From positions 2,356,001-2,420,000 of the forward strand of contig NZ_CP119147.1 in assembly GCF_029167645.1 (NCBI RefSeq): DNA of 64,000 nucleotides, given 5' to 3'. Source of the stretch: Streptomyces sp. AM 2-1-1. GTDB taxonomy: Bacteria; Actinomycetota; Actinomycetes; Streptomycetales; Streptomycetaceae. The translations under genes and the position numbers were made by a program. Below, piece by piece: positions 33,368 to 42,003 of this stretch; the first letter of the stretch is position 1; each line of letters opens with the position of its first letter. Below the pieces are notes generated by a model that saw nothing but the letters and a program-made list of their open reading frames with translations, searched no databases and was not told where the DNA came from.

Positions 33368-33868
33368 TCAGGTGGCGTCGGCGTCGAACGGCGGGCGGTC
33401 GTCCCGCGCGGCCGGAACGGCCTTCTCCAGGGGGTCCGCGGCACCCTTCACCAGCGGGTCCGCCGCGGCTTTCGTCAGGGCGTCGGAGTCGGATCCGCCC
33501 GGGGAGGCGGAGGCGGCGGCCGTCGCGGCGCTCACGCTCTCGCGGCCTTTCGCGGCGTCCGTCATGTCGGTGAGCTCCTTGCGGAGGTCGAAGCTCTCGC
33601 GGATCTCCTTGAGCCCGAGATCGTCCTCGCCGTCCATCAGCTGCTTGCGGATGAACGTCTTCGGGTTGAGGTCCTCGAACTCGAAGTCCTTGAACTGCGG
33701 ACCCAGCTCCGAGCGGATGTCCTGCTTGGCGCTGTCCGAGAACTCGCGGATCTTGCGGATCGTGCGCGTGACGTCCTGGATGACCTTCGGCAGCTTGTCC
33801 GGCCCGAAGACCAGGACGGCGAGAATTCCGAGAGTAAGCAGCTCGAGTGCGCCTATGTCATTGAACAC
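33368..33868 (-). CDS. tatB: Sec-independent protein translocase subunit TatB
   Basis: 166 residues from the GTG at 33868 (GAGGAG eight bases upstream). The N-terminal helix VFNDIGALELLTLGILAVLVFGPDKLP, in which the FGP hinge and the Glu at about residue 9 are diagnostic, is followed by an amphipathic helix (IQDVTRTIRKIREFSDSAK) and a variable acidic/Ala-rich C-terminus. TatB works with TatC to receive twin-arginine precursors. Separated by 119 bases from the upstream htrA-like gene in the same orientation. Confidence 0.93.
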   Translation of the reverse strand: MFNDIGALELLTLGILAVLVFGPDKLPKVIQDVTRTIRKIREFSDSAKQDIRSELGPQFKDFEFEDLNPKTFIRKQLMDGEDDLGLKEIRESFDLRKELTDMTDAAKGRESVSAATAAASASPGGSDSDALTKAAADPLVKGAADPLEKAVPAARDDRPPFDADAT

Positions 33869-33987
33869 TTCGCTGCTCCTCGTGTGCTCCGCGTGTTCGT
33901 CGCGTGGTCCCACCGGCACGGCCGGAAAAGTCCGGCCGTGCAAACCGTACCTGTCCCAGCTGTACGGACGGTAGCTCCGGGGGACCT

Positions 33988-35568
33988 TCAGGTGCCGGTG
34001 GCGGACCCCAGGACCAGAGTCATGGACAGCTCTTTACCCCCGCGCGTCAGACGCAGGGAGAGCCGGTCGCCGGGCCGGTGGGCGCGGATCTTCACGATCA
34101 GCTCCTCGCCGCTGTGGACCCGTACGCCGTCCACCGCGGTGATGACGTCGCCCGGCCGGACGCCGGCCTCGTCGCCGGGGCCGCCCTCGGTGACGGCGGG
34201 GGTGCCGCCCTCGCCCTCGGTGTTCACCTTCGCGCCGTCGCCGAGGTACTCCATGTCCAGGGTGACGCCGATCACCGGGTGGGTGGCCGTGCCGGTGTTG
34301 ATGAGCTCCTCGGCGACGCGCTTGCCCTGGTTGATCGGTATGGCGAAGCCGAGGCCGATCGACCCTGCCTGGGCGCCCTCCGCGGCCGAGCCGCCGTCGG
34401 CCGCGCGGATGGCGCTGTTGATGCCGATCACCTGCGCGTGCGCGTCGAGGAGGGGGCCGCCGGAGTTGCCGGGGTTGATCGGCGCGTCGGTCTGGAGGGC
34501 GTCGACGTAGCTGACGTCGGTGGAACCGCCCTCCTCACCGCCGGCGGTGATCGGACGCTGCTTGGCGCTGATGATCCCGGAGGTGACGGTGTTCGACAGG
34601 TCGTACGGGGCGCCGATGGCCACCACCGGGTCGCCCACCTCGACGTTGTCGGAGTTGCCGAGGGCCAGCGGATGCAGGCCCGAGACGCCGCCGACCTTCA
34701 CCACGGCGAGGTCGTAGCCGCTGTCCTTGCCGATCACCTCGGCGCGCGCGCTCTCGCCGCCGCTGAAGGTCACCGTGATGTCGCCCGAGGAACCGGCGGG
34801 CGCGACGACGTGGTTGTTGGTGAGGATGTGGCCCTGCTCGTCGAGGACGAAGCCGGTGCCGGTGCCGGCTTCCGCCGTGCCGCTGACGTGCAGGGTGACG
34901 ACGCCCGGCAGGGCGCTCGCGGCGATTCCGGCGACGCTGTCCGGTGCCCGGCCGGTCGCGGTGGCGTCGGCCTGCGGGAGGTGCACGGTGGTGAGGCCGC
35001 CGTTGCGCTCGACGTAGGCGCCGACCCCGCCGCCGATGACCCCGGCGACCAGGGCGAGGAGTACGGCCCCGACGAGGAGCGAACCGCGCCGGCCGCCCGT
35101 ACGGGGCGGCGCCGGGGTGACGCCCGCGTGCTGGGGGGCGGTCCGGATCAGCGGCTGCTGCGGGGAGCCCCAGGGGTCGTACTGGCCCCAGGGCGTGCCC
35201 TGGCGGGGCAGCTGCGGCGGTACGGGGGCCGGGGCGGGTCCGGCGGTGCTCCGGTCGCCGTGGACCGGGCAGGGCTCGCTTGCGTACGCCGGCGGTACGG
35301 GGACACCGTGCGCGGGGGTGGCCGCCGGGTGCTGCACCGGCGGGGCGGGCGCCCAGGGTCCGGGGCCGCCGTGGGGCGGGGTGCTGTACTCGTCCGGCTC
35401 GTGCGGCGGACGCGTGGTGGCGGGCGCGGGAGGGACCGGTGCGGACGGCCCGGGTTCCGGTGCGGGGGTCCGGACGGCCGGCTGCACCGGCGCGTCACCG
35501 GCCGGGTGCCCCGTCGCGGAACGGCTCCACCACTTCGGCTTCGGTCCGGTGGGCTTTCCCTCGTCCAT
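33988..35568 (-). CDS. HtrA-like S1C serine protease with PDZ domain
   Basis: 526 residues. A Pro-rich cytosolic region (1-160) and one membrane helix (about 167-190) precede a trypsin-like domain with the triad His (TNNHVV), Asp (SGYDLAVVKV) and Ser (NPGNSGGPL), and a C-terminal PDZ domain (GVRPGDVITAVDGVRVHSGEELIVKI). The ATG at 35568 is preferred to an in-frame start 57 bases upstream because it has GGGGAGA and a simple N-terminus. It degrades misfolded envelope proteins and, in mycobacteria, takes part in SigE signalling. Located between the anti-sigma factor and tatB. Confidence 0.94.
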   Translation of the reverse strand: MDEGKPTGPKPKWWSRSATGHPAGDAPVQPAVRTPAPEPGPSAPVPPAPATTRPPHEPDEYSTPPHGGPGPWAPAPPVQHPAATPAHGVPVPPAYASEPCPVHGDRSTAGPAPAPVPPQLPRQGTPWGQYDPWGSPQQPLIRTAPQHAGVTPAPPRTGGRRGSLLVGAVLLALVAGVIGGGVGAYVERNGGLTTVHLPQADATATGRAPDSVAGIAASALPGVVTLHVSGTAEAGTGTGFVLDEQGHILTNNHVVAPAGSSGDITVTFSGGESARAEVIGKDSGYDLAVVKVGGVSGLHPLALGNSDNVEVGDPVVAIGAPYDLSNTVTSGIISAKQRPITAGGEEGGSTDVSYVDALQTDAPINPGNSGGPLLDAHAQVIGINSAIRAADGGSAAEGAQAGSIGLGFAIPINQGKRVAEELINTGTATHPVIGVTLDMEYLGDGAKVNTEGEGGTPAVTEGGPGDEAGVRPGDVITAVDGVRVHSGEELIVKIRAHRPGDRLSLRLTRGGKELSMTLVLGSATGT

Positions 35569-35752
35569 ACTCTCCCCGCACCTGGCTCCGCACGCCCCCG
35601 CCGGAGCGTCCCGACCGGAATTCAACCAGGTTTTGGGCGGCGCGGACGGAGAGGGCGGGGAGTCGGTGCGGGGACGGTCGCTGACGGGCCGTGAGGGCGA
35701 ACCGCGGAAGCGGGCCGTCTTCCCCTGCCGGGGGTGCCTCCGGCGCGGAGCG

Positions 35753-36757
35753 TCAGCGCACCGTCTGGGGCGGCGGGGCCAGCGCCGAGAGCGGGGTGGG
35801 GGTGGCGGAGGGGGACGGGACGCCGGGAGCGGCGGACGCGGTGACGAGCGGTTTCGCCGCTGCGGCGGGGAAGAGCGGGGCGAGCAGCGGGGACGCCGTG
35901 CTCGGGCACATCAGCGAGGCGAGGGAGATCTTCCCCGCCGGTCGCGTGTACGCCTGCCCGGTCCTCGCGAGGACCTCGGTCCCGCCGCCGGTCCGGTAGG
36001 GCGGGTTCGCCGCGGTGAGCCCGACGGGGGCGGAGGACGCCGTGAAGGTGGCCGAGACGCCGGAGCGGTCCTCCACCGAGAGCGCGCCGCCCGCGGGACC
36101 CCTGCGGGAGGCCTCCGCGATGCCGTTCGCCGCCCGCTCGTCGGCATCGAGCGGGGTCGTCGCCGATCCGGCGCCCTCGGTGCGCAGGGGGCCGTCGAAG
36201 GCGTCGTCCACCGGGATGGCACCGCCGAGCGCGATCGCCGCCAGGGAGACGGCGCTCGCGGCGGCGAAGGCGAACCGCCGACCGCGCCACGGGGAGCGGT
36301 CCGCCTCGCGGGCCACCTCGTGTATGCGGAAAGCCGGCCCCGCACCGGGCAGCAGCGTCGCTGAGCCGTGTGCGGCGGGAAGGTATCCGAACCCCTCCAG
36401 CGGCGAGGGGATCCGCTCCGCCCGGCTGTCTCCCTGCGGTCGGCCCGCGGGGAGGCGGAAGTCGTCGACCGGCCGTCCGTCGGGGCCGAAGGGGCCACGC
36501 CGGGCTCCGTCGTCGGTTCCGCCGCCGGGGAGACCCTGGAGACGGGCGAGGAACCCCTCGGTGGGGGAGGGGGAAGCGGTCTGCGCGAACACGGACTTGA
36601 CCCGTCGCTGGGCATCCGCCTCGGCCTTGCACCGGGCGCAGGTGGCGAGGTGGGCCAGGACGCGTTCGCGGGCGTCGTGTTTGAGCTCGCCGTCGACCAA
36701 CGCGGCGAGCCGGTCCCCCAGATGCTGTTCGGCAGGGGTGGGGCCAGTGGGTGTCAC
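35753..36757 (-). CDS. Zinc-binding anti-sigma factor (RseA-like), single-pass membrane protein
   Basis: 334 residues. The N-terminal zinc anti-sigma (ZAS) domain has His-x3-Cys-x2-Cys (HLATCARC) near residues 35-42. A disordered region leads to one membrane helix (about residues 165-185, [18 protein letters not shown]), then an extracytoplasmic domain. Its ATG overlaps the stop of the sigma gene by four bases (ATGA), so the two are made in equal ratio. Reduction, phosphorylation or proteolysis could release the sigma factor; sequence alone does not decide which. Confidence 0.9.
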   Translation of the reverse strand: MTPTGPTPAEQHLGDRLAALVDGELKHDARERVLAHLATCARCKAEADAQRRVKSVFAQTASPSPTEGFLARLQGLPGGGTDDGARRGPFGPDGRPVDDFRLPAGRPQGDSRAERIPSPLEGFGYLPAAHGSATLLPGAGPAFRIHEVAREADRSPWRGRRFAFAAASAVSLAAIALGGAIPVDDAFDGPLRTEGAGSATTPLDADERAANGIAEASRRGPAGGALSVEDRSGVSATFTASSAPVGLTAANPPYRTGGGTEVLARTGQAYTRPAGKISLASLMCPSTASPLLAPLFPAAAAKPLVTASAAPGVPSPSATPTPLSALAPPPQTVR

Positions 36758-37515
36758 GTCGTTCCGCCCTCCCCCGCGAGGACGGCGCCCGCCAGGGAGC
36801 GCTGTTCGGCGCGGGCTTCGGGAGACCGGTGCTTGAGCGCCTTGCGCAGGTGCGAACGGCCTCGGTGGATACGGCTGCGTACGGTGCCCAGCTTCACGCC
36901 GAGCGTCGCGGCGATCTCCTCGTAGCTCAACCCCTCGATGTCACAGAGCACGACGGCGGCCCGGAACTCGGGCGCGAGGGTGTCCAGCGCCTGCTGCACG
37001 TCCGCGTCGAAGTGGGTGTCGTTGAACACCTGCTGCGGCGAGGGCTCACGGCTGGGCAGCCGCTCGGCGGCGTCGTCCCCCAGGGAGTCGAAACGGATCC
37101 GCTGCTTGCGGCGGACCATGTCGAGGAAGAGATTGGTGGTGATGCGGTGCAGCCAGCCCTCGAAGGTGCCGGGAGTATAGGTCGACAGCGACCGGAAGAC
37201 GCGGACGAACACCTCTTGGGTGAGGTCCTCCGCGTCGTGCTGGTTGCCCGTCAGTCGGTACGCGAGTCGGTACACGCGGCCGCTGTGGGTGCTGACGATC
37301 TCTTCCCAGGAGGGCGGGGTCCACGCCGGGGATTCCGTATCGGTGGCGAAGGTCGCGGTCGTCGCGGAATCGTTGGAAGAACGGTCAGCTGTGTCGGTCA
37401 CGGATTTCGGCTCACCCCCCGACCTGAGAAAGCGCCGCAGCACTCCTCCCCGATCCTCAGGCGCAGCCGCACCTCCCCTGTCGGCTCTGGTGGTGTCCAG
37501 TGGAGCCCCTACCAT
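36754..37515 (-). CDS. ECF RNA polymerase sigma factor (mycobacterial SigE type)
   Basis: About 253 residues from ATG 37515 (GAGGTGG just upstream; an in-frame start exists at 37614). After a disordered N-terminus, region 2 reads [27 protein letters not shown] with [22 protein letters not shown], and region 4 has [44 protein letters not shown]. It directs transcription of envelope-stress genes. The downstream anti-sigma factor, HtrA-like protease and TatB give the same module as Rv1221-Rv1224. The gene is not the Streptomyces sigE of the CseABC system as far as the neighbours show, so no symbol is given. Confidence 0.94.
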   Translation of the reverse strand: MVGAPLDTTRADRGGAAAPEDRGGVLRRFLRSGGEPKSVTDTADRSSNDSATTATFATDTESPAWTPPSWEEIVSTHSGRVYRLAYRLTGNQHDAEDLTQEVFVRVFRSLSTYTPGTFEGWLHRITTNLFLDMVRRKQRIRFDSLGDDAAERLPSREPSPQQVFNDTHFDADVQQALDTLAPEFRAAVVLCDIEGLSYEEIAATLGVKLGTVRSRIHRGRSHLRKALKHRSPEARAEQRSLAGAVLAGEGGTT

Positions 37516-37682
37516 AGCCACCTCGCCCGTTAGCTCCGTATAAGCCTTTTTCGGAGGGGCCGGGCCATGCCCGGGGCCTGTCTCGTGCGGTCCGGTGACC
37601 CGGTCCTCGGGCACTCGTCAGGCGCTTTCCCCTCTCCCTCCCCAACGTCCGGTCCCATCTGCGGGTTCCCCTGCGCAGCGGA

Positions 37683-37688
37683 TACAGT
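37683..37688 (+). promoter_or_regulatory. Putative -10 (TACAGT) of O-methyltransferase gene
   Basis: TACAGT sits upstream of AGGAGAGG (37713-37720). Transcription from it would begin near 37695, which excludes in-frame starts at 37595 and 37694 and favours initiation near 37724. Confidence 0.4.
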
Positions 37689-37723
37689 CACGGTTGCGCC
37701 AACTAAGGGGACAGGAGAGGGTC

Positions 37724-38359
37724 ATTACCGCCAACCGGCAGACGAGCTGGGCGTTCGCCGACGCCTTTGTCCCCGAGGACGAGGCTCTGTACCTGGCCCG
37801 CGAGCGGGCCAGGGAGTTCGGGCTCCGCTCGGTCTCCCCCGGCACGGGTGCCGCGTTGCGGCTGCTCGCCGCCGCGGCGGACGCCAAGGCGGTGGCGGAG
37901 ATCGGCACCGGCACCGGCGTGTCCGGCATCTACCTGCTGAACGGGATGCGGCCGGACGGGGTGCTGACCACGGTCGACCCGGAGCCGGAGCGCCAGCAGT
38001 TCGCGCGGGGGGCGTTCCGCTCCGCGGGCTTCGCCACCAACCGGGCCCGGTTCATCCCCGGGCGCGCGCTGGACGTGCTGCCGCGCCTCGCGGACGGCGG
38101 GTACGACCTCGTCTTCTGCGACGGCGACCGGCTGGAGAGTCTGGAGTACCTGGCCGAATCGTTGCGTCTGCTCCGTCCGGGCGGTGTCGTCTGCTTCGAG
38201 GGAGTCTTCGCCGACGGCCGTACGGTCGACGCCGCGGCCCAGCCCGCCGAGGTGCAGCGCATCCGGGAGCTGCTGCGGGCGGTGCGGGAGAGCCAGGAGC
38301 TGATGTCGACGCTGCTGCCGGTCGGTGACGGGCTGCTCTGCGCGGTCCGCCGCGGCTGA
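37724..38359 (+). CDS. SAM-dependent O-methyltransferase (class I, Rv1220c type)
   Basis: 211 residues if initiated at ATT 37724. The family N-terminus ITANRQTSWAFADAF begins right after AGGAGAGG and the codon GTC, and there is no ATG/GTG/TTG there; alternatives are TTG 37694 or ATG 37595, which lack ribosome sites. The Rossmann methyltransferase core is clear: VAEIGTGTGVSGIYLL (motif I), TVDPEPERQQFARG (motif II), YDLVFCDGDRLESLEYL, LRPGGVVCFEGVF. Relatives methylate catechol-like or antibiotic oxygens; the substrate is unknown. Divergent from the sigma gene, as in mycobacteria. Confidence 0.88.
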   Translation: MTANRQTSWAFADAFVPEDEALYLARERAREFGLRSVSPGTGAALRLLAAAADAKAVAEIGTGTGVSGIYLLNGMRPDGVLTTVDPEPERQQFARGAFRSAGFATNRARFIPGRALDVLPRLADGGYDLVFCDGDRLESLEYLAESLRLLRPGGVVCFEGVFADGRTVDAAAQPAEVQRIRELLRAVRESQELMSTLLPVGDGLLCAVRRG

Positions 38360-38493
38360 CCCCTGCGGGACCGAGGGGCGGCCGTGGCGGTTCCCCGGGC
38401 CCGTACCTTCTCCCCGAGCGGGCCCCGTACCGCGCTCCTCGGAGCCGTACGGGCCGTACCGCCCGTACGGGCCATGCCGTGGGCACCGCACAC

Positions 38494-38530
38494 GCTTCTG
38501 CCCCGGCACGGGATCCGTGCCGGGGCAGAA
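38494..38530. terminator. Bidirectional hairpin terminator between methyltransferase and DUF3117
   Basis: Perfect 17-bp stem (arm CTTCTGCCCCGGCACGG) with a GAT loop between two convergent genes. Confidence 0.85.
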
Positions 38531-38553
38531 GTGAAGTGTGGGCGCGCGTCAGG

Positions 38554-38721
38554 TCAGCCGACAACCTTCTTGAGCGCGTCGCCGAGCGCGTCTGCCTCGT
38601 CCGGAGTCAGCTCGACAACGAGCCGACCGCCGCCTTCGAGCGGAACGCGCATGACGATGCCCCGCCCCTCCTTTGTCACCTCGAGCGGGCCGTCGCCCGT
38701 CCGCGGCTTCATGGCCGCCAT
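38554..38721 (-). CDS. DUF3117 small conserved protein
   Basis: 55 residues from ATG 38721: MAAMKPRTGDGPLEVTKEGR and then IVMRVPLEGGGRLVVELTPDEADALGDALKKV. The sequence is nearly invariant in actinomycetes (mycobacterial Rv1211), with a basic N-terminus and a small strand-helix fold. Function is unknown. The preceding frame to 38799 has no family similarity, so the short form is chosen; AAGGGG lies upstream. Confidence 0.93.
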   Translation of the reverse strand: MAAMKPRTGDGPLEVTKEGRGIVMRVPLEGGGRLVVELTPDEADALGDALKKVVG

Positions 38722-39077
38722 GCTCGTTCCCCTTCCTGAAACCAGCTCAATCGCAACCGGCGGCCCCATGACAGGCGCTGCCTCACCGGCATCGAACACA
38801 TTGCTTCCAGGTCATTATCCCGCATGCGACACCCCGATGACCAACATCGATCGGCATCGCTTGCGCAACGCCCACCACCAAAACCACCCAATTCGGCGAT
38901 CCGGCTGCGATACTTCGCCCCCTCGCGGCCCCAGGTGAGAGCCAATCGTTAGACGCAGGTCACATGTCGGCCCGGCGGGGCGTCGGCCATGCTTGCCTGA
39001 CGGCGCACCGGCACGCACCCACCGCCGCCGACGCGCCGCGGCGGGCAACGACACCAGAACAGCGAGGGGACACCACC
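38722..39077. other. Divergent intergenic region, DUF3117 / enoyl-CoA hydratase
   Basis: 356 bases without a gene. On the minus strand, GATAAT (complement of 38814-38819) with TTGGTC (38839-38844) 19 bases upstream is a candidate promoter for DUF3117 with a leader of about 85 bases. The stretch 38800-38940 is relatively A/T-rich for this genome. No clear promoter was found for the plus-strand gene. Confidence 0.4.
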
Positions 39078-39890
39078 ATGGCCGACGATTCCGCGAGCAC
39101 CGTGCTCTACGAGGTGAGCGACGGGCTCGCGACGATCACGCTCAACCGGCCCGACGCGATGAACGCCATGAACACCGAGGCCAAGGTCGCCCTGCGCGAC
39201 GCGCTCCGCGAGGCCGCCGGCGATGCCGCCGTCCGAGCCGTACTGCTCACCGCCACCGGGCGCGCCTTCTGCGTCGGCCAGGACCTCAAGGAGCACGTCG
39301 CCTCGCTCGCGTCCGTCCAGGAGACGGGCGACGGCAACGCGCTGAGCACGGTGAGCGAGCACTACAACCCGATCGTGCTGGCCATCACGGAGATGGAGAA
39401 GCCGGTCGTGGCGGGGGTGAACGGCGTGGCCGCCGGGGCGGGGTTCGGCTTCGCGCTCGCCGCCGACTACCGGGTGGTCGCCGACACCGCCTCGTTCAAC
39501 ACGTCCTTCGCGGGAGTCGCGCTGACCGCGGACTCCGGCATGTCCTGGACCCTGCCCCGGCTGATCGGCCCGAGCCGCGCGGCGGACCTGCTGCTCTTCC
39601 CGCGCTCGATCAGCGCGGCGCACGCCCACGAGCTGGGCCTGGTCAACCGGGTCGTCCCGGCGGCGGACCTCGCGGCGGAGGCGGCGTCGGTGGCGCGCGC
39701 GCTGGCCGACGGCCCGACCGTCGCCTACGCGGCGCTGAAGGCGTCCCTGGCGTACGGCGCGGGGCACACCCTGGCCGAGACGCTGGAGAAGGAGGACGAG
39801 CTCCAGACGAGGGCGGGTGCCTCGCAGGACCACACCATCGCGGTGAAGGCGTTCCTGGCGAAGGAGCGGCCCCGGTATCTCGGGAAGTGA
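39078..39890 (+). CDS. Enoyl-CoA hydratase/isomerase family protein
   Basis: 270 residues from the ATG at 39078 behind GAGGGG. The crotonase fold is shown by LNRPDAMNAMNTE, the first oxyanion segment GRAFCVGQDLKEH, the second KPVVAGVNGVAAGAGFGFALAADYRV and DSGMSWTLPRLIG. The residue pattern after GLALTADSG lacks the two catalytic glutamates of classical hydratases, so an isomerase or other crotonase reaction is likely. Probably acts in fatty-acid or aromatic acyl-CoA breakdown (PaaG-like). Confidence 0.9.
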   Translation: MADDSASTVLYEVSDGLATITLNRPDAMNAMNTEAKVALRDALREAAGDAAVRAVLLTATGRAFCVGQDLKEHVASLASVQETGDGNALSTVSEHYNPIVLAITEMEKPVVAGVNGVAAGAGFGFALAADYRVVADTASFNTSFAGVALTADSGMSWTLPRLIGPSRAADLLLFPRSISAAHAHELGLVNRVVPAADLAAEAASVARALADGPTVAYAALKASLAYGAGHTLAETLEKEDELQTRAGASQDHTIAVKAFLAKERPRYLGK

Positions 39891-39891
39891 T

Positions 39892-39924
39892 CCCGCCCCC
39901 GCCCCCGTGAGCGACGGGGGCGGG
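39892..39924. terminator. Hairpin between enoyl-CoA hydratase and tag
   Basis: CCCGCCCCCG pairs with CGGGGGCGGG over a 13-base loop, filling the gap between two convergent genes. Confidence 0.65.
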
Positions 39925-39925
39925 G

Positions 39926-40513
39926 TCAGACGGCGGCGCCCCGCGCCACGCACCGCGCGAGGTGGTCGTCGACCAGACCGCACGCCTGCATCAGGGCGTG
40001 CGCGGTCGTCGGGCCGACGAAACGGACGGACCTCTTCTTCAGCGCCTTGGCGAGCGCGGTGGACTCCGGTGTGACGGCCGCCACGTCCCCGAGCACCTGC
40101 GGGGCGGGCCGGGTGGCCGGGTCGGGGGCGTACGACCAGATCAGTTCGTCCAGTTCACCGGGGGCCCAGCCGGCGAGCACGCGGGCGTTGGCGAGGGTGG
40201 CGTCGATCTTTGCGCGGTTGCGGATGATGCCGGCGTCGGCGAGAAGGCGTTCCTGGTCGGCATCGGTGAAGCGCGCCACCTCGGCGATCCGGAATCCGGC
40301 GAAGGCCGCGCGGAAGCCCTCGCGGCGGCGCAGGATCGTCAGCCAGGAGAGGCCGGACTGGAACGCTTCCAGAGTCAGGCGTTCGAAGAGGGCGTCGTCG
40401 CCGTGGACCGGCCGGCCCCACTCGGTGTCGTGGTAGGCGAGGTAGTCCTCGGTGGCGAGGCCCCAGGGGCAGCGCAGCGCGCCGTCCGGGCCGGGCTCGG
40501 CTCCCGCCGTCAT
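39926..40513 (-). CDS. tag: DNA-3-methyladenine glycosylase I (Tag)
   Basis: 195 residues with the Tag hallmarks: RCPWG near the N-terminus, YHDTEWGRPVHGDDALFERLTLEAFQSGLSW, RNRAKIDATLANA, and the C-terminal KKRSVRFVGPTTAHALMQACGLVDDH. Zn-binding Cys/His residues at both ends are present (Cys about 15, His about 26, Cys/His near the C-terminus). It excises 3-methyladenine from alkylated DNA. The ATG overlaps the stop of the DivIVA-like gene by four bases. Confidence 0.95.
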   Translation of the reverse strand: MTAGAEPGPDGALRCPWGLATEDYLAYHDTEWGRPVHGDDALFERLTLEAFQSGLSWLTILRRREGFRAAFAGFRIAEVARFTDADQERLLADAGIIRNRAKIDATLANARVLAGWAPGELDELIWSYAPDPATRPAPQVLGDVAAVTPESTALAKALKKRSVRFVGPTTAHALMQACGLVDDHLARCVARGAAV

Positions 40514-40935
40514 CGCGGGTCCCCGTCGTCGTGGCCGTGGCCGTGGTGGTGGCCGGTGTCAGGGCCGTCGTGGCGGTCGTCGGGGCCCGCGTCCCGGCCG
40601 GCGGGCCGTTCGCGCGGGTCGGGGGTGGACGCGCCGGGCGCGTGGGCTCCGGCGAGTGCCGACTCGAGGTCGGCGATCCGGGCGTCGCGCTCGGCCAGTT
40701 CGGCCGCGACCCGGTCGAGCGCCTCGTCCACGTCGGCCATGCGGTAGCCGCGCAGGGCCATCGGCAGGCGGAGCCGCTCCAGGTCGGCGGTGGCCAGCGG
40801 CCGGGTCACCGGCAGCGGGTCGGTGAGGTACTCGGGCGCGGCGTCCTGGAGCACCGCGCGGTCGCCCCCACCGACCACGGCAAGGGTGACCGCCGCGACG
40901 ACCACGACCATCGCGAGCAGCAGGAAGAAGAACAC
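40510..40935 (-). CDS. DivIVA-domain small membrane protein with His-rich tail
   Basis: 141 residues: an N-terminal membrane helix (MFFFLLLAMVVVVAAVTLAV), a DivIVA-like motif (LPMALRGYRMADVDEALDRVA) around residues 55-78, a short coiled coil (ELAERDARIADLESAL), then a disordered tail ending in TGHHHGHGHDDGDPR. DivIVA-like coiled coils recruit proteins to curved membrane; the short form here (Rv1209 type) has no known job. The His cluster could bind metal. Forms an ATGA-coupled pair with tag. Confidence 0.85.
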   Translation of the reverse strand: MFFFLLLAMVVVVAAVTLAVVGGGDRAVLQDAAPEYLTDPLPVTRPLATADLERLRLPMALRGYRMADVDEALDRVAAELAERDARIADLESALAGAHAPGASTPDPRERPAGRDAGPDDRHDGPDTGHHHGHGHDDGDPR

Positions 40936-40998
40936 GTGCGCCTCCCCAGCGGGCGGAAATCAGTCCGGGTCCCGATCGTGTCATGCGAGACCGGCGGT

Positions 40999-41004
40999 TA
41001 GGGT
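40999..41004 (+). promoter_or_regulatory. Putative -10 (TAGGGT) of dihydropteroate synthase gene
   Basis: TAGGGT lies 31 bases upstream of ATG 41035. Transcription would begin about 20-25 bases before the start codon and include the GAGGAGG ribosome site. Confidence 0.45.
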
Positions 41005-41034
41005 CGCAGGCGACCTATGAGGAGGAAACACGGG

Positions 41035-41907
41035 ATGCGAAGCGGTCCACTCAGGCTGGGGCGGCGTGAATTCGGTCCGCACGAGCCGGTGATCATGGCA
41101 ATCGTGAACCGGACGCCCGACTCCTTCTACGACCAGGGGGCCACGTTCCGGGACGAGCCGGCGCTCGCCCGGGTCGAACAGGCGGTCGCGGAGGGTGCGG
41201 CCATCATCGACGTGGGCGGCGTCAAGGCGGGACCGGGCGAGGAGGTGTCCGCCGAGGAGGAGGCGCGGCGGACGGTCGGCTTCGTCGCGGAGGTGCGCCG
41301 GCGTCACCCGGACGTGGTGATCAGCGTGGACACCTGGCGGCACGACGTGGGCGCGGCGGTGTGCGAGGCGGGCGCCGACGTGCTGAACGACGCGTGGGGC
41401 GGGGTCGACCCGAAGCTGGCGGAGGTCGCCGCACGGTACGGCGCGGGTCTGGTCTGCACCCACGCGGGGGGCGCCGAACCGCGCACCCGCCCGCACCGGG
41501 TGGCCTACGAGGACGTGATGGCGGACATCCTGCGGGTCACCCTCGGGCTCGCCGAGCGGGCGGTGGAGCTGGGGGTGCGCCGGGACGGGATCATGATCGA
41601 TCCGGGTCACGACTTCGGGAAGAACACCCGGCACTCGCTGGAGGCCACCCGGCGCCTCGACGAGATGACGGCGACCGGCTGGCCGGTGCTCGTCTCGCTC
41701 TCCAACAAGGACTTCGTCGGCGAGACCCTGGACCGGCCGGTGAAGGAGCGGGTGATCGGCACCCTGGCGACGACGGCGGTGTCGGCGTGGCTGGGTGCCC
41801 AGGTGTACCGGGTCCACGAGGTGGCGGAGACCCGGCAGGTGCTGGACATGGTGGCATCGATCGCGGGCCACCGGCCCCCGGCGGTGGCCCGGCGCGGACT
41901 GGCGTAG
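41035..41907 (+). CDS. Dihydropteroate synthase, FolP2 type
   Basis: 290 residues. TIM-barrel DHPS landmarks: MAIVNRTPDSFYDQG (pterin/pyrophosphate loop), AAIIDVGGVKAGPGEEV, VVISVDTWRHDV, VLNDAWGG, IDPGHDFGKNTRHSL, VLVSLSNKDFVG, and VYRVHEVAETRQVLDM. Two features fit the FolP2 branch (Rv1207-like): D-V-G-G-V-K where FolP1 has D-x-G-G-E-S/T, and KDFVG where FolP1 has K. FolP2 of mycobacteria lacks DHPS activity in reported tests, so the role may be outside folate synthesis. The ATG at 41035 has an ideal GAGGAGG; an ATG at 41017 overlaps that site and is rejected. Confidence 0.9.
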   Translation: MRSGPLRLGRREFGPHEPVIMAIVNRTPDSFYDQGATFRDEPALARVEQAVAEGAAIIDVGGVKAGPGEEVSAEEEARRTVGFVAEVRRRHPDVVISVDTWRHDVGAAVCEAGADVLNDAWGGVDPKLAEVAARYGAGLVCTHAGGAEPRTRPHRVAYEDVMADILRVTLGLAERAVELGVRRDGIMIDPGHDFGKNTRHSLEATRRLDEMTATGWPVLVSLSNKDFVGETLDRPVKERVIGTLATTAVSAWLGAQVYRVHEVAETRQVLDMVASIAGHRPPAVARRGLA

Positions 41908-41933
41908 CTCCTGCGGCGGTGAAGACCTCCGGG

Positions 41934-41979
41934 GCCCGGCTGCCCGGGGGAGCCGACGGTGCTCCCCGGGCGGCCGGGC
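41934..41979. terminator. Bidirectional hairpin between folP2-type gene and LOG gene
   Basis: A long stem of about 19 pairs (GCCCGGC... with GGCCGGGC) interrupted by one G-T pair and one bulged G, with a seven-base loop, between two convergent genes. Confidence 0.75.
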
Positions 41980-42003
41980 CGACCGAGGGGCATCGATCCG
42001 CTG

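Noticed and set aside
33904..35694. Plus-strand frame antisense to the HtrA-like protease
   Set aside because: Opposite strand has triad and PDZ; this product has no recognisable domain.
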